Of a stretch of DNA of 38,233 nt, positions 23,608-31,268 are shown piece after piece (position 1 is the stretch's first letter; the number at the start of each line of letters is the position of its first letter). Source of the DNA: Bacillota bacterium (GTDB lineage Bacteria; Bacillota; Clostridia; Christensenellales; CAG-138); NCBI GenBank assembly GCA_023435025.1, contig JAEYSE010000040.1, positions 1 to 38,233 of the forward strand, given 5' to 3'. The notes beneath the pieces were generated by a model. That model saw only the letters and a list, made by a program, of their open reading frames with translations, was not told the origin of the DNA and did no database searches. The position numbers and the translations under genes are program-made.

Positions 23608-24722
23608 GAATGTGCCTCCAACGCTTCCGCCGCGCCCGCAGCACATGTCTTGATGCCCTGCGCGTTCGCACGTCCCAGCAACTCAAAGTACGGCGCCTTA
23701 ATGCCGCAGCCGCATGTCTTTCCTTCATGCATCACGGCGATATCGTCCGTCATGACGCTGACAAACGGCACGCTTTGCATGATGGGCGTGACAAAACTCA
23801 ATAGCCCCGGCTGCCCATATGGCAACGGAAGCAGCGTCCTGACATCCCGTATGATGACCCGGCTGTACACCGGCACATGGAAGTGGTGACGTGCGCATCC
23901 GCAGTAGGCTACGGGGTGTTCGGCGGCGCTGAAAAACTCCTTGCAGCCGCTTTCAGGTATGCCCAGCGTATCCCCGATACGCTCAACCAGCTCCCGCATT
24001 TCCACGCGCTTTGCAAATTGCTGCTTGAAGCCGCCGCCAAGTAATACCTTGCTCCCCGGGGGCAAATTCAGGCGGCAGCCGGTTTCCTCAAGCGTCTTCG
24101 TCAAAACCAGCATAAAATAAGGGAACCCCACAAGACGTACGGGAAGCCCTTGCTTTTGGTAACGGTGCAGCGCGCGTAAGACCCCTTCGATGTTGGGCGT
24201 ATATGTGCCGTCCCGGTATTTGAGCGCGTATTCCCTGTGCAGGGCGGGTGCAAAATACGTGACGCCATGCGCCGTCTTCACCGCGCCAGTTTCCATGGTT
24301 GGGGAAGGCTCGTATCCGAGCAAAACATAATTGGTAGGGGCCAACGAAAGCAGATGATGGTAAGAAAAAAGTTTAAGCAGCATGCGGATGCCATAGGAAA
24401 GGCTTCGTGCATCAATACCGATTCGGCTTTTCATACCGGATGTACCGGAGGATGTGGCTCGGATTAAAAACCACTTTTCCTCCATGGAAAACAGCGGATG
24501 CGCTTTTAAAAACAGCGTGGGCAGCACCGGGACGCGGTAGAGATCGTCTATGGAGTTTAGCGCGTCAACCGCAAAAGCTTCCCGCTCCAATAACGCGCGG
24601 TATTCCGCGCAGTGCCCCGTGTGCAGCCGCACGTTCTCTTTTACGGATTCTACAAACAATGTATCCGTACCGGAAAGATCATATGGGTCCTTTGTTTGAA
24701 ACAGCTTTCGCGTATAATTCAT
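23604..24722 (-). CDS. LuxE-like acyl-protein synthetase
   Basis: About 372 residues of the LuxE family (PF04443) in the adenylate-forming superfamily. It activates a carboxylic acid with ATP and passes the acyl group to a cysteine of itself and then to the reductase. The ATP-binding motif SSGTSG is seen in FLIRATSSGTSGMKSRIG; the segments VRLVGFPYFM, KVLLGGGFKQ and PGLLSFVTPI match the family core. The start at 24722 has GGGGG 6 bases upstream and is preferred to an ATG at 24746. It lies 61 bases after aroD and overlaps the luxC-like gene by four bases, so the two form an acid-reductase complex. The acid substrate is unknown. Confidence 0.87.
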   Translation of the reverse strand: MNYTRKLFQTKDPYDLSGTDTLFVESVKENVRLHTGHCAEYRALLEREAFAVDALNSIDDLYRVPVLPTLFLKAHPLFSMEEKWFLIRATSSGTSGMKSRIGIDARSLSYGIRMLLKLFSYHHLLSLAPTNYVLLGYEPSPTMETGAVKTAHGVTYFAPALHREYALKYRDGTYTPNIEGVLRALHRYQKQGLPVRLVGFPYFMLVLTKTLEETGCRLNLPPGSKVLLGGGFKQQFAKRVEMRELVERIGDTLGIPESGCKEFFSAAEHPVAYCGCARHHFHVPVYSRVIIRDVRTLLPLPYGQPGLLSFVTPIMQSVPFVSVMTDDIAVMHEGKTCGCGIKAPYFELLGRANAQGIKTCAAGAAEALEAHS

Positions 24723-24783
24723 GCGTTTCCCCCAATCAGACGTCATAAAATCGAGGGCTTGTATGCTTTAGGAAATGGTCCGC

Positions 24784-25545
24784 TCAGGAGCGCTCGTTCA
24801 GGTTGTTCAGCATCTCCCAAAGCGTTTTTGCCGGAAGCTGGCCGGGTGCGGAAATAACGCCCGCCGCCCCAAATGTCATATCCGTGCCGGATAATAATCC
24901 GCAAACGCGGCTCACAGCGCCTAAAGCGCCCATTGATATTGTAATGAACGGACGTTTGGCATAAAGCCTGTTGAATTCTTCGGAGGCACGAAGCAATGTC
25001 AGTACGTCCTGCTCTGTATTGGGCATGACGGCGATCTTGACGATATCCGCTCCAGAACGCTGCATGGCGCATAGACGGGCAACGAGTTCTTCCTTGGGTG
25101 GGGTCCTGTAAAAATCATGGCTGGAAGCCACCACCCTGGCCCCATGCACCTGAATGTGCCGAATATGCTGCGTGGTCGCCGCGTCTCCAGAACCAAACTC
25201 CACATCAATTATGTCCGCAAGCCCGCTTGCAGCGGCGGCAAGATTCAAGCGCAGATACTCCTCTTGTGCGGCTTCAAACGCGCCGCCCTCGTTTTTTGTG
25301 CGTATGGTAAACAATAACGGCAGATCGCCTATTGCTTCGCGCAGCGCCTTTAACGTGCCCAGTACGGCGGGTTCATTGAGCGCGCGAAACTGATCCGCCC
25401 GCCACTCCACGGCGTCCACGGGTTCGCTTTTGAGGGAAACCGCCTGCAAGAGCAGCTCCTCCTTCGTTTCCGCAGCAACAGGGACTATGATTTTAGGCAA
25501 TCCTTCCCCGATCGTAAGGCTTCTGACGCGAATGCATGCTTTCAT
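24784..25545 (-). CDS. aroD: 3-dehydroquinate dehydratase, type I
   Basis: A 253-residue TIM-barrel enzyme of the shikimate pathway that removes water from 3-dehydroquinate through a Schiff base. The characteristic residues are present: VEWRAD, FTIRT, catalytic His in ASSHDF, Schiff-base Lys in VKIAVM, and the substrate-binding ISMGALGAVSRV and SAPGQLP at the C terminus. AGAGGAAACT precedes the ATG. No other shikimate gene is nearby. Instead it leads a run with the LuxE/LuxC pair under the promoter at 25591-25619. Confidence 0.96.
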   Translation of the reverse strand: MKACIRVRSLTIGEGLPKIIVPVAAETKEELLLQAVSLKSEPVDAVEWRADQFRALNEPAVLGTLKALREAIGDLPLLFTIRTKNEGGAFEAAQEEYLRLNLAAAASGLADIIDVEFGSGDAATTQHIRHIQVHGARVVASSHDFYRTPPKEELVARLCAMQRSGADIVKIAVMPNTEQDVLTLLRASEEFNRLYAKRPFITISMGALGAVSRVCGLLSGTDMTFGAAGVISAPGQLPAKTLWEMLNNLNERS

Positions 25546-25590
25546 AGTTTCCTCTTATATGTACGCCTTATGGCTCGTCTTGCTGCGCGC

Positions 25591-25619
25591 ATCATACCAT
25601 GCTTTTGCCGGTTTGTAAA
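25591..25619 (-). promoter_or_regulatory. Sigma-A promoter of the aroD-luxE-luxC unit
   Basis: Minus-strand TTTACA (25619-25614) and TATGAT (25596-25591) are 17 bases apart, with TGG just before the -10 (extended). The start site would be about 40 bases before aroD. Confidence 0.78.
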
Positions 25620-25801
25620 TCTTTATGCACCTTGGGGTTTGAGCACAAATCCATTATTTATGCATGTCTGCTACAAAAATATCAATGACGAAGAGTCCGC
25701 AATCCGTTATGATGAACAGGGATTATACGATATATTATGCATACCGCCTATCGTTCGCGAACCGGTCGGGCATGCAAAGTGTATACATTTGGGGAGTGTT
25801 T

Positions 25802-27124
25802 ATGCAGGATTTACTATCACAATTGCTCCGTCATGAAGAAAAGCTGGCTGTTATCGGGCTTGGGTATGTAGGCCTGCCTTTGGCGCACGCATTCTCCAAA
25901 AAGCTTTCCGTCATCGGCTTTGACGTCAGCGCGCAGAAAATCGCACTGTACCGGCAGGGCAAGGACCCCACGCGTGAGCTGGGCGACGACGCAATTCGCA
26001 CTTCTTCCATACACTTTACTTCGGATACGGAGGATTTAAAGCGGGCGAAATTCTTTGCCATAGCCGTTCCTACGCCCGTCAACCCGGACAAATCGCCGGA
26101 TCTTTGCCCCATTATCCGCGCAAGCGAGACGGTGGGGCGCTCATTAAAGCGCGGCAGCGTAATTGTGTACGAATCCACCGTATACCCCGGCGTTACGGAA
26201 GACATATGCATCCCCATATTGGAGCGGGAAAGCGGATTAAAATGCGGACCTGATTTCAAGGCAGGCTATTCACCGGAGCGCATGAACCCCGGGGACAAGC
26301 TGCACCGCATTGAGAACACCAAACGCATCGTAGCCGGCGTAGACGCGCAGGCGTTGCAACTTATCGCAAGCGTGTATGAGCTCGTTATCGAGGCGGGCGT
26401 TCATCATGCGTCCTCCATCAAAGTAGCGGAAGCCGCAAAGGTGGCTGAAAACAGCCAGCGCGATATCAACATTGCGTTTATGAACGAGCTTGCTATGGTG
26501 TTGGAGCGCATGGAAATCGATACCGTCGAAGTGATCGAGGCCATGAACACGAAATGGAATGCGCTTGGATTCTCGCCCGGGCTGGTGGGCGGCCACTGCA
26601 TCGGCGTGGATCCGTACTATTTGGTATACGAGGCCGAGCGGCTTGGATACCACAGCCAGATCATACTCTCCGGCCGCAAAGTCAACGACGGTATGGGCAA
26701 GTTCTTGGCGGATACCGTCATCAAAAAGCTGGTACTTGCCAACAAGCAGGTGCGCAAGGCAAAAGTCGGTGTGTTGGGCGTGGCCTTTAAGGAAAACTGC
26801 GCGGACGCGCGCAATTCCCGCGTAATGGATATGATCGCTCACCTGAGGGACTATGGCATAGACCCCGTCGTATGCGACCCCCGGGTTGACGCGGCGGAAA
26901 TTGAAAACGAATGCAGCGTAACGCTCGTACCGGTGAGCGATATTCGCGATATGGATTGCGTGGTGTTCGCTGTTGCGCATGAGGAATTCAGCCGTTTAGG
27001 CGTGGAGCAGATCGACGCCATGTTCAACGGGCATCCCCGCAACGAGTGCGTGATTATCGACGTCAAAAGCATGCTCAATAAGCATGCGCTGGAGGAAAAG
27101 GGTTTTTGCTACTGGCGGCTCTAA
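25802..27124 (+). CDS. Nucleotide-sugar dehydrogenase (UDP-HexNAc 6-dehydrogenase type)
   Basis: A 440-residue NAD-dependent enzyme that oxidises C6 of a UDP-sugar to a uronic acid. It has the Rossmann motif VIGLGYVGLPLA (17-28), the VPTPV loop, Lys213 in AAKVAENSQR, and catalytic Cys266 in GGHCIGVDPYYL. The GVDPYYL form is typical of UDP-N-acetylhexosamine dehydrogenases (WecC, WbpA/WbpO, TviB), whereas UDP-glucose enzymes usually read GGxCFPKD; so UDP-GlcNAc, GalNAc or ManNAc is the likely substrate. The start at 25802 has GGGGAG 5 bases upstream; the in-frame extension to 25664 looks non-coding. It is the first gene of the polysaccharide locus and probably supplies its uronic-acid precursor. 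No convincing promoter was found in the 256-base upstream gap. Confidence 0.92.
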   Translation: MQDLLSQLLRHEEKLAVIGLGYVGLPLAHAFSKKLSVIGFDVSAQKIALYRQGKDPTRELGDDAIRTSSIHFTSDTEDLKRAKFFAIAVPTPVNPDKSPDLCPIIRASETVGRSLKRGSVIVYESTVYPGVTEDICIPILERESGLKCGPDFKAGYSPERMNPGDKLHRIENTKRIVAGVDAQALQLIASVYELVIEAGVHHASSIKVAEAAKVAENSQRDINIAFMNELAMVLERMEIDTVEVIEAMNTKWNALGFSPGLVGGHCIGVDPYYLVYEAERLGYHSQIILSGRKVNDGMGKFLADTVIKKLVLANKQVRKAKVGVLGVAFKENCADARNSRVMDMIAHLRDYGIDPVVCDPRVDAAEIENECSVTLVPVSDIRDMDCVVFAVAHEEFSRLGVEQIDAMFNGHPRNECVIIDVKSMLNKHALEEKGFCYWRL

Positions 27125-27129
27125 GAGGA

Positions 27130-29352
27130 ATGGTGACCCGTATGGGATATCGTATGTTATTGAGATGGCTTTCGCTGATACTCGTATGCACGCTGCTTAC
27201 GGGCATTGTTGCGTGCACCAAAGTGGAAACGCAGCCGGAACAAGAAGACAGGCTGGCGGATATCATCGCGCAGGCTGGCGTTACGGATGAAGGATCAACC
27301 ATATTGGGTTCTGTACCCACGTTGTCTAAATCCATATCTCTTGTATTCTTTGGCGCTCCGGAAAAGGACGTCATGAAAGATCTGCTTTCACTTTTAAAAA
27401 AGTATGACGTACAGGCTACGTTTTTTCTGCCCGGCATATCAGTCGCGGAGCAGCCCGATATCGCAAAGGAAATAATCACGGCCGGACACGAGCTTGGCAA
27501 CTACGTGCTAAGCGGCGGGGAGGATTTATCCAATATGCCGGTTGAGGACGCGGCGCGCAAGCTTTATCACGCGCAAAGCATACTTGCGGATGTTTCCGAT
27601 CAGGTTGCACCCGTTCTGTTTGCGACGGGCGGTACAAACTATACGCCGGAAGTGCTTGCCACAGCGAAGGCCTGCGGGCTTACTTACGCCCTGCGCCCAA
27701 CGGCATATCTGAACCATATGAGCTTTTCCTCTTTGGACCAGGCACGCACGTTTGCCGCCTTTACTGATTACGGCTCCATACTCGCGTTCAAGGTAGGGCA
27801 ACTGACCGAAGAGGAGCTAAATGCGCATAATGACGAGGAAGTGACGGATGCGCCAAACGATCCCGCACCTTCCACCCCTGCCACGCCTCCAGGCATTGAA
27901 CTGCCGGAAGATCAAAATGCGCGCACGCTGCTCCTGCTCGACTGGCTCTTAGGTGCATATAACGAGGAAGGCTACACATTTTTGCAGCCGGAAGACCTGC
28001 AAAACAAAGCCGACGAAACATTAGAGAAGACTTTTGCCTTTGCGGACACGCTCAAGTTCACCCCCGTAAGCGTTATCAAGAACGCGGCCACCACACAAAA
28101 AGCCGTCTCCCTTACATTCCAATCCCTGGGCAGCGACGAACAGGTGCAGAGCCTTCTCAACACCCTTTCGGCGCTTGATGCAAAGGCGACGTTTTTTGTC
28201 ACCGGCGAGGACGCTGCGACGCGAAAGGCGCTGATAAAGTCCATCGCGGCAGCAGGACATGATGTGGAAAGCGGCGGCTTCTTTGAAAACAGCCTGAACA
28301 AGGCCTCCTTTGAGGGAGCCTGCAAGTCCCTGTTCACCAGCATCGCCGCAATCGAAAAAGCGACCGGCAAAAAGCCCACTCTGTACCGCCCGCCGTACGG
28401 ATACGTGGATGAGTCCCTCAATAAGGCGTGCCAGACTGTGGGGCTCACGCCCATACTCTACAACAAATACCCGCCCATGCAAAAAGAGCAGGACGCAGAA
28501 GGGGTGCTCTCCTATTTCTCCAGGGGCTTTCACCGCGGGGATATTATTGCGCTGCATATGGACGAATATCGCGACCTTGACGAGATCGTGGAGGGTATTG
28601 CGGCCATCGTATTCGACACCGGCTATGGCTTTGCGACGCTTGCACAGCTGTACGCCAACCAATATGAAGTGAAGTCGCTCCGGGAAATCGAAGGTTGGGA
28701 CAACATGAAAATCAACAAGGACTACGACCCGAACGCCTCGATCAGGGCCCGGAGCCTCAGCCGCATCAATGTAAAAGAAAAGGTGATGTTCCTGACATTT
28801 GACGATTGGGGCGGGGACAAACAGATCACACGGATACTGGATACGCTTGACAAATACGGCGTGAAAGCGAGCTTCTTTTTAAGGGGCGCGGGCGTTATCA
28901 ACAACCCCAACCTTGCTCGGGCGATTTCGGAGGCCGGGCACGACCTGGGTAACCATACATATACACATTCCGTCATCAATACCCTTACGGTGGACGAGCT
29001 GCAGAAGGATGTTGTAAAATGCCAGCAGGTGGTGGCGGAGGCAATCGGCCGTGCGCCGGAGCCATATTTCAGACCGCCAACGCTGACTTACGACGCGCCC
29101 ACCACCAACGCCGTGCTGGCCTGCGGCATGGAATATTCGCTCTTAAGCAACATCAGCACACAGGATTACGAGCGTTCCGCCAAGGAAGTGATCAAGTACA
29201 CCATAGAGAACGCCGGACGCGGGGAGATGGTTGTGCTGCATTTGACGGACAATTCCAGCAGCGCCGACGCGTTGCCCACAATCATTGAAAAGCTCACTGC
29301 CATGGGTTACAAGCTCGATAAACTGAGCAATTATTTGCCCAAGCCGGAATAA
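27130..29352 (+). CDS. Lipoprotein with three tandem NodB (polysaccharide deacetylase) domains
   Basis: About 740 residues. A signal peptide ends in the lipobox IVAC (Cys29 from this start), so it should be lipid-anchored outside the cell. Three NodB (CE4) domains follow at about 55-225, 310-520 and 545-735. The third has TFDD (Asp558, Asp559), the metal-binding HTYTH (His609, His613) and RPPT, so it can be catalytic. The first reads FFGAP in place of TFDDG and lacks HxxxH. The second reads TFQSLGSD, lacks HxxxH but keeps RPPYG. These two probably only bind sugar. Start choice is open: ATG at 27130 abuts GAGGA, while ATG at 27142 is 12 bases from it; both keep the signal peptide. It lies 5 bases after the dehydrogenase gene. 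Confidence 0.85.
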   Translation: MVTRMGYRMLLRWLSLILVCTLLTGIVACTKVETQPEQEDRLADIIAQAGVTDEGSTILGSVPTLSKSISLVFFGAPEKDVMKDLLSLLKKYDVQATFFLPGISVAEQPDIAKEIITAGHELGNYVLSGGEDLSNMPVEDAARKLYHAQSILADVSDQVAPVLFATGGTNYTPEVLATAKACGLTYALRPTAYLNHMSFSSLDQARTFAAFTDYGSILAFKVGQLTEEELNAHNDEEVTDAPNDPAPSTPATPPGIELPEDQNARTLLLLDWLLGAYNEEGYTFLQPEDLQNKADETLEKTFAFADTLKFTPVSVIKNAATTQKAVSLTFQSLGSDEQVQSLLNTLSALDAKATFFVTGEDAATRKALIKSIAAAGHDVESGGFFENSLNKASFEGACKSLFTSIAAIEKATGKKPTLYRPPYGYVDESLNKACQTVGLTPILYNKYPPMQKEQDAEGVLSYFSRGFHRGDIIALHMDEYRDLDEIVEGIAAIVFDTGYGFATLAQLYANQYEVKSLREIEGWDNMKINKDYDPNASIRARSLSRINVKEKVMFLTFDDWGGDKQITRILDTLDKYGVKASFFLRGAGVINNPNLARAISEAGHDLGNHTYTHSVINTLTVDELQKDVVKCQQVVAEAIGRAPEPYFRPPTLTYDAPTTNAVLACGMEYSLLSNISTQDYERSAKEVIKYTIENAGRGEMVVLHLTDNSSSADALPTIIEKLTAMGYKLDKLSNYLPKPE

Positions 29353-29408
29353 AGGGATGTCCGAGTGCCTACATTCCGATTCGAATTATAATATAAAGGA
29401 GAGCCATA

Positions 29409-31268
29409 TTGAAAAAGGCCGCTCCAAAACAGGATGTTTTTATTAAGCCCAAGGCGGACCGCCGCCTGTTTGTGCATGTTCCGGATCCCGAGGGAATCCG
29501 GGTCATCGGCGACAGGCGACTCGACACTTCGAGTACCGAAAAGAAATCCAACAAAGCGACGGCGGGCTATGTGCCTGGCCTGCGCTTTGAGGGGCGCTTT
29601 CCCGTATACGCAACCATTCGGGATAGCCGCAACCACTCCGCCCACCTGAAGGGAACCTGCGTGGATATTTCCCATAGCGGCATATTAATTGAATTTCATT
29701 CCCATGCGGATGCCGAACGGCTAACAGCGGCCGCATCCATTGTGCTGCGTTTTCAGATACCGCCCGGTGTGCTGCCCGAAGGTATGGAGTCCAAAGTCAA
29801 AATGAAAGCGGATTTTGTCCGTCTCGTGGAAAAGGACGGCATGTACGGCTGCGGGCTGAAATTTAAAGAGCCGCTTGAAGAGTATGTGGAATGCTATAAA
29901 GACCGCTCGGCGCTTACGACGTCCGCCATTATGCTGCTTTTTGTGTCCCTGATTATCCTGCTGATGCGCACGGAAAGCCTGATTTATTTCCGTTTTAATA
30001 AGATCCTGTACCTGTACAGTATCATGGCTGCGGTCTTCTTGCTTTCGAGATACCTGTTCGGTTCGCTCTACCGCCCCACGCCGGTTGATCCTTCCTATAC
30101 GCCGGGGGTCAGCATTATCATTCCGTGCTTTAACGAGGAGGAATGGATTGAGCGTACCATACGCTGTTGCGTGGACCAGAATTATCCGGTGGATAAGCTG
30201 GAGGTAATTGTCGTCAACGATTGTTCGACGGACAACTCCAGGGCCGTTATATTGAAAGTGCTCGCCGCGCTTTACCAGGAAGCCCCCCGATATTTAACGA
30301 GCGAACGCATCAAATACGTTGAACCCAGAACCAACCGCGGCAAACGCGAGGCGCTGGCGCTGGGCGCGAAACATGCAAAGCATGAGCTTTTGGTGTTTGT
30401 AGATTCGGACAGTTTTTTAGCGCACGACGCAATACGCAACCTTGTGCAGCCTTTCCAGGACCCCAAGGTGGGCGGCGTTTCCGGCCGTACTGACGTGGCT
30501 AACACATTCACGAACGGCGTAACCAAGATGCAGGCGGTGCGCTATTATATCGCGTTCCGCATCATGAAGGCGGCAGAATCGTATTTTGACGCAGTCACCT
30601 GCCTTTCGGGCCCCTTGGCGTGCTACCGCAAATCCATCGTCATGGAGCATATGAATGAATGGCTGGGTCAGAAGTTTTTAGGCCAGCGCGCCACGTTCGG
30701 GGACGACAGAAGCCTTACGAATTTTGTGCTGCGAAAGCACCGCACAGCCTACCAGGATACCGCCATCTGCGCCACCATCGTGCCCAACACACACCAGGCC
30801 CTGTTAAAGCAGCAAATGCGCTGGAAGCGCTCGTGGCTGAGGGAATCCATAATCGCGGGTAGGTTTATCTGGAAAAAAGAACCCTTTATGTCCCTGTTCT
30901 TTTATATCGGCCTCTTGACGCCGGTGCTTGCCCCCGTGGTGGTCATTTACAACCTCATATATGTGCCCATCGCCTATGGCATATTCCCGCTGACATTTCT
31001 CATGGGCCTGTTGCTGATGTCCCTGATGATGAGCTTTGCGCAGCTGTTTTTTCGAAAAAGCTCCATCTGGTTCTACGGGTTTTTGTTTTGCATCTACTAT
31101 GAATTCGTACTGCTGTGGCAGATGCCCATCGCATGGTTCACATTCTGGAAGTCCACCTGGGGCACGCGCCTGACACCCGCAGACGTCAAAGCGCAGCAGC
31201 GCAGGGAAAAGAAAGCGCAGAGTATGGCCGCCCGAAAAAGCAAGCACCAAAAGGATTTGAACGTATGA
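29409..31268 (+). CDS. PilZ-GT2 membrane polysaccharide synthase, c-di-GMP controlled
   Basis: A 619-residue membrane glycosyltransferase. The N-terminal PilZ domain (about 58-155) has both c-di-GMP motifs: RxxxR (Arg59, Arg63) and DxSxxG (Asp86, Ser88, Gly91). Two transmembrane helices follow (about 170-187 and 198-218). Next comes a processive family-2 domain (about 233-480) with VDSDS (Asp332, Asp334), GDD (431-433) and QxxRW (Gln468 to Trp472), then several C-terminal helices forming a likely export channel. GDDRSLTN resembles hyaluronan and chitin synthases. In cellulose synthase BcsA the PilZ domain is C-terminal; here it comes first. The start is TTG with AAGGAG upstream. The gene overlaps the next one by four bases. 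The polymer is unknown. Confidence 0.9.
   Translation: MKKAAPKQDVFIKPKADRRLFVHVPDPEGIRVIGDRRLDTSSTEKKSNKATAGYVPGLRFEGRFPVYATIRDSRNHSAHLKGTCVDISHSGILIEFHSHADAERLTAAASIVLRFQIPPGVLPEGMESKVKMKADFVRLVEKDGMYGCGLKFKEPLEEYVECYKDRSALTTSAIMLLFVSLIILLMRTESLIYFRFNKILYLYSIMAAVFLLSRYLFGSLYRPTPVDPSYTPGVSIIIPCFNEEEWIERTIRCCVDQNYPVDKLEVIVVNDCSTDNSRAVILKVLAALYQEAPRYLTSERIKYVEPRTNRGKREALALGAKHAKHELLVFVDSDSFLAHDAIRNLVQPFQDPKVGGVSGRTDVANTFTNGVTKMQAVRYYIAFRIMKAAESYFDAVTCLSGPLACYRKSIVMEHMNEWLGQKFLGQRATFGDDRSLTNFVLRKHRTAYQDTAICATIVPNTHQALLKQQMRWKRSWLRESIIAGRFIWKKEPFMSLFFYIGLLTPVLAPVVVIYNLIYVPIAYGIFPLTFLMGLLLMSLMMSFAQLFFRKSSIWFYGFLFCIYYEFVLLWQMPIAWFTFWKSTWGTRLTPADVKAQQRREKKAQSMAARKSKHQKDLNV

Noticed and set aside
25546..25801. 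Search for a c-di-GMP riboswitch or promoter before the polysaccharide locus
   Set aside because: No GEMM-type conserved segments were recognised. A TATATT with a poor TTATGA partner and the palindrome GTTCGCGAAC (25753-25762) were seen but are too weak to name.
25664..25801. In-frame N-terminal extension of the sugar dehydrogenase
   Set aside because: The extra 46 residues have no similarity pattern and lie before a good GGGGAG site and ATG at 25802.
26270..26980. Long open frame on the minus strand inside the sugar dehydrogenase gene
   Set aside because: It is antisense to a clearly conserved protein and its translation (His/Tyr/Arg-rich) looks like a frame shadow; the same applies to other long antisense frames in hom, LCP, proS and pepT.
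29387..29392. Perfect TATAAT just before the PilZ-GT2 gene
   Set aside because: No -35 and no TGn extension, and a start about 7 bases downstream would fall within or after the ribosome site.
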